A stretch of DNA of 64,000 nucleotides from Desulfitobacterium chlororespirans DSM 11544 (GTDB taxonomy: Bacteria; Bacillota; Desulfitobacteriia; Desulfitobacteriales; Desulfitobacteriaceae), in NCBI RefSeq assembly GCF_900143285.1, contig NZ_FRDN01000007.1:162371-226370 (forward strand), given 5' to 3'. The translations under genes and the position numbers were made by a program. Below, in pieces: positions 43,937 through 53,360 of the stretch. The first letter of the stretch is position 1. The number at the start of each line of letters is the position of its first letter. A model generated the notes under the pieces. It was not told where the DNA came from. It saw only the letters and a program-made list of their open reading frames with translations, and searched no databases.

Positions 43937-45351
43937 GAGTTATCACCTGCTTTCTGCCTTAATGCGGTCTCAATGATGGCGCGGGCAATGGGCGCCGAAG
44001 CCCCTCCCCCGGTACCCCCATTCTCGACCAGGACTGCTACAGCGATTTGAGGATTATCCGCCGGAGCAAAAGCAATATACCAAGCATGGGTCCTGACATT
44101 TCCTCCCGGTTCAGCCGAACCTGTTTTGGCGGCTACCTGGAACCCGGCAATGCCACCGGGAGCCGCTGTCCCCTCATTAACTGCCGTGACCATGGCGCTC
44201 TTAATCCTTTCCGCTTCCTGGGAGGACAGAGGGGTTAACCAAGGTTCAGGCTTTTTTATATAAAGTACATTCTGATTCTCATCCATCACCTGATCCACAA
44301 TGTGGGGCTTCATAATCACACCTTGATTGGCAATTCCTGCTGTGATCAAGGCCATATGGAAAGGTGAAACCAAAACTTCCCCCTGCCCAAAAGCACTGGC
44401 TGCCAGCAGGTTATCATCCATGCGGCTGGGTACCGCCTCTTCATTGGTCAGGGTACTGCGCTTCACCGGCAATTCAAAAGGTATCTCCTGGCCAAATCCG
44501 AAAGATTTAGCTGCTTCCAGAAAATACTTATCTCCCGCCTGCACACCGTAGGTTGCAAAATAAGTATTGCAGGACTCAGCCAAAGCCAGATTATAATTCA
44601 CCCAGCCATGGGCCTTGTCATTTTGTTCACGGATCACTTGTCCATTAATGATCGCCGTACCTGTACAATGATAGAGATCACTTGTATCTAACCCGGCCCG
44701 CAGGAGAGCCGCCGAGGTCATCACCTTTAACGTAGAGCCCGGGGTATAGAGAGCAAAAGCATGATTCAGAAAAGGGCTCCCCGGCTTCTTGCTGATGTTC
44801 TCCCAGTCTTCATCCACAGTATTGCCATCAAAGCCCGGCTGACTGACTAAAGCCAGCACTTCCCCATTGCGGGGGTCGATGGCTACCGCCGAACCGATCT
44901 TTCCTTTTAGGCCTTCATAGGCCACCTTCTGTAGACCATAATCCAGGGTAAGCACCACATCATTGCCCTGGCGGGGAAGTTGGAACACCTGCTCCAGGGT
45001 CTGTTCAGCAGTGGCATCTTTGATCCCCAAAAGCCAATCGCCAAGATGAGCCTCCAGCCCGGAAGAACCGCGCAGCAGGGTTGCATACCCGATAAGGGGC
45101 TCTAAAGCTTCACCTTTAGGGTAAATTCGAGTTTTCTCGTCTTCTTTTACTTCGGTTTGTGCCAATACTTCGCCGTTTCTGTCGAAAATTCCTCCTCTAA
45201 CCACCCGCTGCTCCATGAGAATAAGCCGACGATTGGCGGGATTGTCCATCAATTCCGCAGAACGGGCCACCTGCCAATAGACAAGACCAAAGCTCAGGCC
45301 AATGATGCTTAAGGAGAAGCCTATGGCTACATTTCTTAAACCTTTTTTCAT
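43933..45351 (-). CDS. Penicillin-binding protein, class B transpeptidase
   Basis: The 472-residue protein has one N-terminal membrane anchor (about residues 10-32) and a transpeptidase domain. Active-site motifs are STLK in TPGSTLKVMTSAALL, SCN in LAESCNTYFATYG and KTG in VAAKTGSAEPGG. It resembles the PbpA/FtsI group encoded beside PrkC in Actinobacteria and some clostridia. With the downstream SEDS gene it should form a polymerase/transpeptidase pair for wall synthesis. Confidence 0.93.
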   Translation of the reverse strand: MKKGLRNVAIGFSLSIIGLSFGLVYWQVARSAELMDNPANRRLILMEQRVVRGGIFDRNGEVLAQTEVKEDEKTRIYPKGEALEPLIGYATLLRGSSGLEAHLGDWLLGIKDATAEQTLEQVFQLPRQGNDVVLTLDYGLQKVAYEGLKGKIGSAVAIDPRNGEVLALVSQPGFDGNTVDEDWENISKKPGSPFLNHAFALYTPGSTLKVMTSAALLRAGLDTSDLYHCTGTAIINGQVIREQNDKAHGWVNYNLALAESCNTYFATYGVQAGDKYFLEAAKSFGFGQEIPFELPVKRSTLTNEEAVPSRMDDNLLAASAFGQGEVLVSPFHMALITAGIANQGVIMKPHIVDQVMDENQNVLYIKKPEPWLTPLSSQEAERIKSAMVTAVNEGTAAPGGIAGFQVAAKTGSAEPGGNVRTHAWYIAFAPADNPQIAVAVLVENGGTGGGASAPIARAIIETALRQKAGDNS

Positions 45352-46634
45352 GCGGCATACTCCCTTCCTTTATTCTTGATATGCAAAGGACCTGCAGCTT
45401 CCGCATGAGAAATATTAGCTAGAATTCCCAACAGTAAAAAGTGAATAAGCAAGGAGCTTCCGCCATAACTAACCCAAGGCAGTGGGATTCCCGTTAAGGG
45501 CAGGAGCTTGGTGACTCCGGCCAGGATGATGATGGCTTCCGTCCCCACCAGGATTCCGATACCTGCTGCTAAAATCTGGCCAAAGCGGTCTGCCGCTTGA
45601 ATACTAATGTGGAAGGCCCGCAAAACCACCACCAAAAAGAGCATCAGGAGGGCCATAGCCCCGGCAAAACCAAGCTCTTCAGCAATGATGGAAAAAATAA
45701 AATCCGTGCTGGCGGCAGGTACCTGAGAGGCACCAATACCATTGCCCAGACCTGTTCCCAGGATCTTGCCCCCGCCAATGGCAAAGAGGGATTGAGCAAT
45801 TTGATAGCCGCCACCGCTGGGATCCCCCCAGGGATTGAGCCAGGTGGCAACACGAACCTGAACATGGCTGAAAAGAAAATAGCCTAAGGTTCCCGTACTT
45901 AAAAAGACAGGCAGGGCAACACCGAGATAAAGCACCCGCTCCGTCACCACATAGAGCACCAAAACATACAGAGAATAGAAGACCAGGGCTGTACCCAGGC
46001 TCTTCTGGGCAGCCAACAGGAGCAGCGAAAATCCTCCCATGACCAGAAAGGGTCCCAGGGTGCGCCAGTCCGGCAAGGAAAGCCTGCCGATCTGTACCGT
46101 CCCTACACGCAGAACCTCTTCATGCTCACTCAGGTAAGAGGCTAAGAAGATCAGCATAGCAACCTTAACCAATTCCTCGGATTCAAAGCCCATACCACCG
46201 ATATGCAGCCAACTGGTTGCTCCTCCTTGAGTCACCCCAAAAAGCAAGGTGATCATCAACAGGACCACAGCACCTAAACCGGAAAGATAACGAAAGCGTC
46301 CCAAGGCCCGATAATCCCGCAGAGCATAAAGCACACAATAAAAGATGAACAGCCCCAGACAAGCCCACCAGAATTGCTTTAAGGCCGAAGCCGGGCGGAT
46401 GCGGGTGATAAAGACCAGTCCAATCACCAGAATCATCTGCACTGTGGGCAACAGAAAGGGATCCCCTTGATAGGCCACAAGTTTTTCCAGAGCTGCGCCG
46501 ATTAAGAGCAGCAGCGAAAAAACCCCCGCCTGCCAAAGGATTTGCTCGTTGGCTTTGCCGTCTAAGGCTAAGACGCCCAGTCCGACCCAGAGAATACTTA
46601 AAATTAATAGACGTAATATCCAGACCCTTTTCAT
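45348..46634 (-). CDS. SEDS-family glycosyltransferase (FtsW/RodA/SpoVE)
   Basis: This polytopic protein of about 428 residues has around ten membrane helices and the SEDS hallmarks: VKVAMLIFLASYL in the middle, GGGKILGTGLGNG, FSIIAEELGFAGA and LPLTGIPLPWVSYGGSSLL. It polymerises lipid II together with a cognate class B PBP, here encoded immediately downstream with a four-base overlap. I choose the ATG at 46634 (MKRVWILRLLI) behind GGAGTGAC. Whether the role is division or elongation is not clear from the sequence. Confidence 0.93.
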   Translation of the reverse strand: MKRVWILRLLILSILWVGLGVLALDGKANEQILWQAGVFSLLLLIGAALEKLVAYQGDPFLLPTVQMILVIGLVFITRIRPASALKQFWWACLGLFIFYCVLYALRDYRALGRFRYLSGLGAVVLLMITLLFGVTQGGATSWLHIGGMGFESEELVKVAMLIFLASYLSEHEEVLRVGTVQIGRLSLPDWRTLGPFLVMGGFSLLLLAAQKSLGTALVFYSLYVLVLYVVTERVLYLGVALPVFLSTGTLGYFLFSHVQVRVATWLNPWGDPSGGGYQIAQSLFAIGGGKILGTGLGNGIGASQVPAASTDFIFSIIAEELGFAGAMALLMLFLVVVLRAFHISIQAADRFGQILAAGIGILVGTEAIIILAGVTKLLPLTGIPLPWVSYGGSSLLIHFLLLGILANISHAEAAGPLHIKNKGREYAA

Positions 46635-46638
46635 TTTG

Positions 46639-47358
46639 TCACTCCGTAATACAGCATAAGGCTGTAAAATTATCGGGTGCACCTCGTTCTATGATCAGTT
46701 GATGAAGGCGCTCCAGGTGCTCTTCCCATGAACCTTTCTGCAAGAACTCCTCCTCTAACTCCCGATCGCTGATCACATTGGATACCCCATCCGTACAGAG
46801 GAAAAAGATATCACCTGTCTGCAACTCCAGGGACTGAGAGTCCACCTCTACATCCCACCCGGCTCCCACAGCTCTTACCAGCATATGACGCTTGGGATGG
46901 CTATCCGCCTCTTCCGAAGAAATCTGTCCCAGACGCACCAGCTCACCGACTAAAGAATGATCACGTGTCAGCTGAATCAGTTGCTCATTGCGCCATACAT
47001 AGGCTCTGCTATCTCCGACATGGGCGAGAACGACCTTAGTCTCTCTGAAGACCAGAACGGTCAGCGTCGTCCCCATTCCTTCCGTAGCAGGGTTGCGGGT
47101 CGAGCTCAGATACACTTCCCGATTGGCCCGCACCAGAATCTCCCTGACCTGGTTCTCCAGGTCCTCGTTTTCTTGGGCCGCCAAATGGGGAGCACCCTTG
47201 ATTAATTCGTCCAGGGCTGTCCGTGCCGCTACTTCCCCTGCCAGATGCCCGCCCATACCGTCGGCTACTGCATATACACCGTACTCCGGCAGAGCAAGGC
47301 AGGCATCCTCATTATTTTTGCGTACGCAGCCTGTTTCACTAAAGCTTAGAACTCTCAT
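46639..47358 (-). CDS. prpC: PPM-family Ser/Thr phosphatase PrpC
   Basis: The phosphatase partner of PrkC shows the PP2C metal motifs: RKNNEDACLALPEYG, AVADGMGGHLAGEVAA, VLAHVGDSRAYVWRN, TDGVSNVISD and GAPDNFTALCC. I place the start at the ATG at 47358 (MRVLSFSETGCV) behind GAGGTGG; the upstream frame is within the FHA gene. It should reverse phosphorylation by PrkC. Confidence 0.95.
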   Translation of the reverse strand: MRVLSFSETGCVRKNNEDACLALPEYGVYAVADGMGGHLAGEVAARTALDELIKGAPHLAAQENEDLENQVREILVRANREVYLSSTRNPATEGMGTTLTVLVFRETKVVLAHVGDSRAYVWRNEQLIQLTRDHSLVGELVRLGQISSEEADSHPKRHMLVRAVGAGWDVEVDSQSLELQTGDIFFLCTDGVSNVISDRELEEEFLQKGSWEEHLERLHQLIIERGAPDNFTALCCITE

Positions 47359-47788
47359 TTTGCCACCTCGAATATTGGAAAGTAATACTTCCAATTTTCA
47401 CATAATCTCCGGCAACCAGTTGAACCGGGGAAGAGATCCGCTCTCCATTAACCCAGGTTCCATTGGTGCTTCCTAAGTCCTCCAGGGTCGTTACCCCCTT
47501 ATGATGACGTACCAGGACATGATCCATGGAAGCGAAGTGATCGGCTAAAACCACATCGTTATTTTTCCCACGGCCTATTTTCAGGCCTTTTTGGTCAATG
47601 CGAAAGACTCGGCCTTTAGGCAATAACTCTCCCCCCGAGAGCACTTCAAAGCGCCCAAATTCCTTTTCCCCTTTGCGGATCAGCCCCTTAACCTGCAAAT
47701 CTGCCAATAAGGCTGTGAGTATCCGAAAAAGAAAAAGATAAATTAGTCCAATGAAAAGTATCCTTCCCAGTACTAAAATTCCTTGCAT
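47339..47788 (-). CDS. Membrane-anchored FHA-domain protein
   Basis: The 149-residue protein has one N-terminal membrane helix (about residues 5-28, LGRILFIGLIYLFLFRILTA) and a C-terminal FHA domain with IGRGKNNDVVLAD, HVLVRHHKGV and LEDLGSTNGTWVNGERI. FHA domains bind phosphothreonine, so this is probably a PrkC target or adaptor at the membrane. The arrangement resembles FhaB in Actinobacteria. Confidence 0.9.
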   Translation of the reverse strand: MQGILVLGRILFIGLIYLFLFRILTALLADLQVKGLIRKGEKEFGRFEVLSGGELLPKGRVFRIDQKGLKIGRGKNNDVVLADHFASMDHVLVRHHKGVTTLEDLGSTNGTWVNGERISSPVQLVAGDYVKIGSITFQYSRWQNESSKL

Positions 47789-47836
47789 AGAAACCTCCGC
47801 ACTTTACTGACCTTCTTAACCCCTCCAGCCCCCCGT

Positions 47837-48640
47837 TCAATGGTGACGCAGGATAAAGATCGTCTGCCCTATTTCCACCCGGTCCCCCAAGCCTATTTTC
47901 TGCTTGGCAATCCTCTGTCCATTGAGCCAGGTTCCGTTGGTGCTGCCTAAGTCGTCAATCACCCAGTCTTCCCCGTCGCAGCTGAGCTTGAGATGCCGCC
48001 GGGATACTTCGGGATCCTGCAGGACAATTTCACACTGACCATGGCGCCCGATATGAATCATCTCTTCCTCCAAAGGGAAAGTTTTTCCAGAATCCGGTCC
48101 TTGAATTATTTCGAGAGCATAACGAATTTTCCTGCTCTGTTCATAGGAATTTCGGAGATTGTAAGGAAGTTCCCCTTGAAAGATATTGGTCTGATCCCGC
48201 CAATCCACAGATTCAACCGCTTCCTGGGCTTCTTCTTCGTACTCGTCATCGTCGTCCCAAAGGACCTCGATGGAATCATCAAAATCCACTTCGATGAACA
48301 TTTCATGAGGCTTTACCGTGTCATCGGAGTGAAGTTCGATGGAAGGTTTGCTCAAGAAAGTGAAGCCGCTTTTCTTGCCCTCGGCATGCAGATATTTGGA
48401 AAGCTCAATTAAAAAGGCATCCCCAAAATTAGCAAAAGGACTCCAATCACTGGAGTGGAGAAAAACCCGGTAAACATTAGGCACATAAACCTGGGAAATG
48501 CTCACCTGCTTGTTTTTCTGCATGATGCGAACCAGTTCTTTAGCCAATTCCACAGGTTGCAGCCGAGAATTGTTATTCTTTTTAAACATACCCGTAAATA
48601 GACTTTCCGCTACTTCTTCAAAACGGGCCAATAGGTTCAT
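47837..48640 (-). CDS. FhaA-type protein (DUF3662 plus FHA)
   Basis: The 267-residue protein has an N-terminal DUF3662 domain (about residues 1-120: LARFEEVAESLFTGMFKK, ELVRIMQKNKQVSISQVYVP), an acidic linker (DDDDEYEEEAQEA) and a C-terminal FHA domain (IHIGRHGQCEIVLQDPEVSR, LGSTNGTWLNGQRI). This is the build of actinobacterial FhaA, which regulates cell-wall synthesis with the kinase PknB. It overlaps rlmN by four bases and precedes the second FHA gene. Confidence 0.92.
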   Translation of the reverse strand: MNLLARFEEVAESLFTGMFKKNNNSRLQPVELAKELVRIMQKNKQVSISQVYVPNVYRVFLHSSDWSPFANFGDAFLIELSKYLHAEGKKSGFTFLSKPSIELHSDDTVKPHEMFIEVDFDDSIEVLWDDDDEYEEEAQEAVESVDWRDQTNIFQGELPYNLRNSYEQSRKIRYALEIIQGPDSGKTFPLEEEMIHIGRHGQCEIVLQDPEVSRRHLKLSCDGEDWVIDDLGSTNGTWLNGQRIAKQKIGLGDRVEIGQTIFILRHH

Positions 48641-49710
48641 TTCTGCTCACACTCCAATTGCCGTCTTAATTGACCGCAGGCTGCGTCGATATCTGTTCCT
48701 TTTTCTTCACGAACAGAAACGGGGATGCCCATACTCTCTAAACTCTGGGCAAATTGCTGAACCTCCTTGGCCGTGGGCCGGGCCATGCCTGTTCCCGCTA
48801 CAGGGTTGACCGGAATGAGATTCACATGGGCTAATTGTCCCTTTAAAAGGTGCCCTACTGCTTGAGCAGCTTCCCGGGTTGCCTGACCGGAAATCAAAGC
48901 GATCTCAAAGGTAATACGGCGGTTCGTCAGCGTTGTATAGTCTCCGCAGGCTTCCATAAGTTCCTCTAAGGGATACTTGCGATTTATAGGAATGAGTTGA
49001 TCCCGGGTCGTATTATGGGCGCTATGTAAAGAAACGGCCAAGCCTACCTGAGGGTTATCTTTGGCTAATTGCCGGATTTTCGGGGCTACCCCGCTGGTGG
49101 AGATGGTCATTCGCCTCATCCCAATCCCCTGACCTTCTGGATCATTGAGCAGTTCGATGGCTTTGAGAACCGCCTCATAATTCAATAAAGGCTCACCCAT
49201 GCCCATAAAGACAATATTCGTGACCTGAAAATCCGGATCTTCCTGGCGCATGAGATAAGTGATGTCCAGAACCTGACCCAGGATCTCCCCGGGGCTTAAA
49301 TTTCTCCGCCATCCCCCCAGGCCGGTGGCGCAGAAGGCACAGCCCACGGCACAACCAATCTGAGTGGACACACAGACCGTATGACGCTCTCTGTTCTTGC
49401 GGCGATCATAATCCATCAGCACACATTCCAGGGTTTCGCCGTCAGCACAACGGAAGAGAAATTTACGGGTGCCATCCTGAGAAATCTGTGCCTTGACTTT
49501 CCTTAGGGGCTGCAGGAAGAGACCCTCCTGCAGCTTTTGCCGATCCCCTGCTCCAATGTTCCTGAGCTCTTCCCAGTTTTGAACAGCTTTCTGCTGGACC
49601 CACTGGAATACTTGGCGGCCCCGGAATTTCGGCAGTCCCAGCTCGACACAATGCTGGGTTAATTCACTTTGATTCAGATCCCGGCAATCCATTCTCTTCA
49701 TAGTATTCAC
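48637..49710 (-). CDS. rlmN: Dual-specificity RNA methyltransferase RlmN
   Basis: RlmN methylates C2 of A2503 in 23S rRNA and A37 in some tRNAs. The radical SAM cluster is CAVGCAFCATGLGGWRRNLS, with GMGEPLLNYEAVLKA and VSLHSAHNTTRDQLIP following; a C-terminal Cys is in DIDAACGQL. The 357-residue length fits. The start may be at the second in-frame ATG a few codons later. Confidence 0.96.
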   Translation of the reverse strand: MNTMKRMDCRDLNQSELTQHCVELGLPKFRGRQVFQWVQQKAVQNWEELRNIGAGDRQKLQEGLFLQPLRKVKAQISQDGTRKFLFRCADGETLECVLMDYDRRKNRERHTVCVSTQIGCAVGCAFCATGLGGWRRNLSPGEILGQVLDITYLMRQEDPDFQVTNIVFMGMGEPLLNYEAVLKAIELLNDPEGQGIGMRRMTISTSGVAPKIRQLAKDNPQVGLAVSLHSAHNTTRDQLIPINRKYPLEELMEACGDYTTLTNRRITFEIALISGQATREAAQAVGHLLKGQLAHVNLIPVNPVAGTGMARPTAKEVQQFAQSLESMGIPVSVREEKGTDIDAACGQLRRQLECEQK

Positions 49711-49724
49711 CCAAATCTTTCCAC

Positions 49725-51086
49725 CTAAACTTCCACCCGGCGAAATTTCGCCAGGAAAAAGCCATCCATACCCTGTTTATGGGGCAAAATCTGCAGAAAT
49801 CCCTTGGCGGCTTGTTTCCTGTCTTGTTCTGATGCCAAAGAATAGGGAAGTTCCCCGCTGAAATCAACGGTGGTGAATTCCGGATGATTGGCACGAAAAG
49901 CCTTCACCACTTCGAAATTCTCCTCAGGTTCAATCGTACAGGTCGAATAAACCAGCTCGCCGCCGGCCGCAACGCATTGAGCCGCCCGCTCCAGGATGGC
50001 CAATTGCAAGGCCGGTAAAGTTTTTATTTCATCCTGTTCCTTATGCCAGCGCATATCCGCCCGGCGACGCAGGACCCCCAACCCCGAACAGGGGGCATCA
50101 ACCAACACTTTATGACAGGAAGCATCCTTTACTCCCGCCAGCTCCCGGGCATCTCCGGCCTGGGCGCGGATGATGGTAATCCCTAAACGGGCGGCCAGAT
50201 CTTCGATAAGCTTCACCTTATGGGGGTGGATATCAAAAGCAAGGATTTCTCCCTGATTCTCCATCCTTTGCGCCAGGTGAGTGGTTTTCCCTCCCGGGGC
50301 GCCGCAGGCGTCCAACACCTTTTGCCCGGCTTGAGGATTTAAGACATGAGCAATCAATTGAGAACTTTCATCCTGAACGGTGAAGTGTCCTTCCTGAAAA
50401 CTGGGCAGTTTATCCAGAGATCCGAAGTCTTCGATCACCAAACTCTCCGGAACCCGTTCCCCAATCGTCACCTTTACTCCTTCCCCCTCCAGCCTTGCTT
50501 GTAAGTCCGCCCGGGAAATCTTCAGGGTATTGGTACGGATCCACACAGGAGCGGGCTCGTTATTGGCTTGGCATAAAGCTTCCGTATCCGCCATGCCATA
50601 GCGTTTCAACCAGCGCTTCACCATCCACTCCGGGTGAGAATAGCGCAGGGAAAGAAAGCGGACGGGTTCCTTCTCTTTGCTGGGCCAAAGCATGTCCCAA
50701 CCGGTTTCCAAAACTCTCCTTAAGACACTGTTCACTAAGGAAGTGTATTTTCCCTGCTGCTTTTTGGTCAACTCCACCCCTTCGTTGATGGCCACAGCTG
50801 CGGGAATCCTGGAAAGGTAGAGAATCTGCAAGGCGCTGATTCTGAGAATCCAACGCACCTCATGGGGCAGTTGGGATAAAGGTTTGCGCAGATGGCGCCT
50901 TAAAGCATAATCCAGAGTCAGACGGTGTTTTAACGTCCCATTGATCAGAAGGGTGGCCAATTGGCGCTCCCGGGGATCGCTTAAATCGTGCAGAGCTTTT
51001 TGCATTACCAGATTGGCATAGGCTTTTTCTTCCTCGATGCGCCGGAGAATCTGCACAGCCAAGGCTCTTGAGGTTATTTTATCCAT
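49725..51086 (-). CDS. rsmB: 16S rRNA (cytosine967-C5)-methyltransferase
   Basis: The 453-residue enzyme has an N-terminal NusB-like domain (about residues 1-140) and a C-terminal methyltransferase: LDACGAPGGKTTHLAQRM, VDAPCSGLGVLRRRADMR and the catalytic Cys in YSTCTIEPEENFEVV. It lies between fmt and rlmN, as in the usual Firmicute order def-fmt-rsmB-rlmN-prpC-prkC. Confidence 0.96.
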   Translation of the reverse strand: MDKITSRALAVQILRRIEEEKAYANLVMQKALHDLSDPRERQLATLLINGTLKHRLTLDYALRRHLRKPLSQLPHEVRWILRISALQILYLSRIPAAVAINEGVELTKKQQGKYTSLVNSVLRRVLETGWDMLWPSKEKEPVRFLSLRYSHPEWMVKRWLKRYGMADTEALCQANNEPAPVWIRTNTLKISRADLQARLEGEGVKVTIGERVPESLVIEDFGSLDKLPSFQEGHFTVQDESSQLIAHVLNPQAGQKVLDACGAPGGKTTHLAQRMENQGEILAFDIHPHKVKLIEDLAARLGITIIRAQAGDARELAGVKDASCHKVLVDAPCSGLGVLRRRADMRWHKEQDEIKTLPALQLAILERAAQCVAAGGELVYSTCTIEPEENFEVVKAFRANHPEFTTVDFSGELPYSLASEQDRKQAAKGFLQILPHKQGMDGFFLAKFRRVEV

Positions 51087-51122
51087 GCTTTACTCATCCT
51101 TTTGTCCTTCCCTGTCCAGTTT

Positions 51123-52085
51123 TCACCCAAAGCTCTCTCCCGCCTGTCCACGACGACCTAAGAAAAAGTCCCGGGCCGGCATGGGCTTCTTACCTGCAGG
51201 CTGTACCTCAACAATCCGGATCAACCCTTCTCCGGTCTGAACCAACAAGCCCTGCTGATCCCAAGCGATGATTTCACCTGGTTTAAAATCTTTAAGGGCA
51301 GGCGGGCCCGGTTCTGCTCCATCTCCTCTTGCTTGCGCAGAGATGCTTGATTTCCACACTTTGACCGTTTCTTCTCTGAACAGAGTATAGGAACCGGGCC
51401 AGGGGTTCAGGCCGCGGATCTGATTATGAATGTCTTGGGCGCTGCGTGCCCAGTCGATCTTCTCATGCTCCCGGGTCAGCAAAGAGGCATAACGCACCGG
51501 CCCCTTTTGGGGTGTCCTGGGCAATTCCCCCTTGTGAAGCTGCTCCAAAGTAGCGATTAAAAGCTGAGCGCCAGCTTGGGCCAGAGCATCATGAAGCTCC
51601 CCGGTGGTGGTATCCTCCCCAATCGGGAGTTCGGTTTTCAGAAGCATATCTCCCGTATCCAGCCCTTCATCCATCTGCATGGTGGTCACGCCGGTCCTTT
51701 GATCTCCCTTCAGGATGGACCAATGAATGGGAGCGGCGCCGCGCCAATCCGGCAAAAGGGAAGCATGGACATTGATGCAGCCGTAAGGGGGCAATCCTAA
51801 GATTTCTTTGGATAATAGTTGTCCATAGGCCACCACGATGATGACCTCCGGGGCCAGTTCCTTTAAGATTTCCAGGCTCTCGGGGCTTTTGACTTTGTGG
51901 GGCTGATAAACGGGCAGCCCCAGCTCCTGAGCGGCTGTCTTAACCGGACTGGGCTTCAGGTTCTTGCCCCGGCCGGAAGGGCGGTCCGGCTGGGTAAACA
52001 CTCCCGCCACATCGTGACCGTGAGCCGCCAGGGCTTGGAGAGCTGGAACGGCGAAGTCCGGCGTTCCCATGAAAACGAGTCGCAT
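51123..52085 (-). CDS. fmt: Methionyl-tRNA formyltransferase
   Basis: The 320-residue enzyme formylates the initiator tRNA. It carries LVFMGTPDFAVPALQALA, the catalytic block INVHASLLPDWRGAAPIHWS and GDQRTGVTTMQMDEGLDTGD. It is separated from def by composite repeat copy B; the two genes normally adjoin. Confidence 0.96.
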   Translation of the reverse strand: MRLVFMGTPDFAVPALQALAAHGHDVAGVFTQPDRPSGRGKNLKPSPVKTAAQELGLPVYQPHKVKSPESLEILKELAPEVIIVVAYGQLLSKEILGLPPYGCINVHASLLPDWRGAAPIHWSILKGDQRTGVTTMQMDEGLDTGDMLLKTELPIGEDTTTGELHDALAQAGAQLLIATLEQLHKGELPRTPQKGPVRYASLLTREHEKIDWARSAQDIHNQIRGLNPWPGSYTLFREETVKVWKSSISAQARGDGAEPGPPALKDFKPGEIIAWDQQGLLVQTGEGLIRIVEVQPAGKKPMPARDFFLGRRGQAGESFG

Positions 52086-52133
52086 AGTAATTACTCCTTA
52101 TATTGAAGGTTATATCTCCTGAACGCTATATCT

Positions 52134-52345
52134 CCAGGATTTTGCTTTACGTCGTTCGCTCCATAAGCTGCGCGGACAAAACTAACGCTCAAGCCCTCCG
52201 CTCCATCGGGTCCCCGCCCAAATCGCTCCTGCTCAATGGGCGGTTGGAAACGTCCTGTTTCCAACCCGACTCCGCTGCATGCTTTTCGCGAAGTTTTGTT
52301 TCCGCTCGCTTAAATCCGCTCTCTTCTGTAAAGCAAAATCCTTGG
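52134..52345. repeat. Composite repeat copy B, module 1
   Basis: Terminal inverted repeats CCAGGATTTTGCTTTAC (52134-52150) and GTAAAGCAAAATCCTTGG (52328-52345) enclose a body nearly identical to copy A module 1, including CGCTCAAGCCCTCCGCTCC and TGGAAACG-TCCTG-TTTCCA. Length 212 against 213. Confidence 0.75.
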
Positions 52346-52455
52346 GCTGTTTCTTGGGTTCAAGCAAGCGGGGCGTTGTAGGATAGGGATTACTTCACTC
52401 AGGACCCTTAAGTGCTGCTTATACTCAAGAGAAGATCTGAAAAGAGGACCTTCAA

Positions 52456-52695
52456 GTGTAGCTTTGCGCACAAAAGGGAACGGATTTAGCGGAGGGGTGG
52501 TCGGGTGAAGGTCGCTTTCTTAACGTAGCGCAGCCACGGTTCACATGCAGAAAACAGCGGGGTTTGGCGTAGCTGTTAAGGAAGCGAGTGAACCAGCCCC
52601 GGAGCTATGGAGAACGTGAGTCTCCGATCAAGAAGGCCTCCAGTGGAGGGTTTCAGGAGCTCACGCCCGAAGGTCCGTTGTGCGTAAAGCTACAC
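52456..52695. repeat. Composite repeat copy B, module 2
   Basis: Terminal inverted repeats GTGTAGCTTTGCGCAC (52456-52471) and GTGCGTAAAGCTACAC (52680-52695) enclose conserved blocks of copy A module 2. Copy B has about 55 extra bases near its right end (about 52620-52675). Confidence 0.7.
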
Positions 52696-52741
52696 ACGAC
52701 CCAAGCATCGGTTCCCCTTCTACCAATACAGCCAACAGGTG

Positions 52742-53194
52742 CTACCTCCGAGAAGTCTTCTTCGCTTTATCAACGAACAAGATCCCTTCCAGGTGGTCGA
52801 TTTCATGCTGGAGGCAGCGGGAAAGCAGTCCTTCTCCTTCGATGACCTGGAGCTCTCCCTGGCGGTTGAGGGCTTCTACTTTGACTTTGGCTGCCCGGGC
52901 TACCTGACCGGTTATGCCGGGGATGCTTAAGCATCCTTCATCATCCAGATCTTCGCCCTCTTTGGCGATGATGACAGGGTTGATTAGCTCCAAGGGGCCT
53001 TCTCCTACATCGATAACGACGACGCGTTTGGAGACTCCCACCTGGGGAGCGGCCAAGCCTACTCCATTGGCATCATAGAGTGTATCCAGCATATTATCTA
53101 AAAGTTTTGCAATATTAGGTGTTATCTCTTTGACGGGAACAGCTTTCTCCCGCAGTACTTCGGAACCAATTTCTACAATCTGATAAATCGCCAT
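52742..53194 (-). CDS. def: Peptide deformylase
   Basis: The 150-residue metalloprotease removes the formyl group from new proteins. The three motifs are [18 protein letters not shown] and QHEIDHLEG (metal His pair and catalytic Glu). Length suits the short type 1 deformylases. It would normally abut fmt; the repeat copy B separates them. Confidence 0.96.
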   Translation of the reverse strand: MAIYQIVEIGSEVLREKAVPVKEITPNIAKLLDNMLDTLYDANGVGLAAPQVGVSKRVVVIDVGEGPLELINPVIIAKEGEDLDDEGCLSIPGITGQVARAAKVKVEALNRQGELQVIEGEGLLSRCLQHEIDHLEGILFVDKAKKTSRR

Positions 53195-53360
53195 GTCACG
53201 GTTTCCCCTTCCTACTCACTTCTTCTTATTTTATTATTTATTATACTACATATCTCCAATATTGAACGAGACCCCATTCAGGAGGAGATCCAACACCCAC
53301 TGAAGGCCTGCCGAATCCACCCTGGACTTGGGGCAGGTTAGTTCAATACTCGATAATATC

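Larger units (their letters stand above)
52086..52741. other. 650-base gene-free region holding composite repeat copy B
   Basis: Between fmt and def lie module 1 (52134-52345) and module 2 (52456-52695) of the repeat seen at 38311-38938. No other feature is apparent. Confidence 0.75.
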
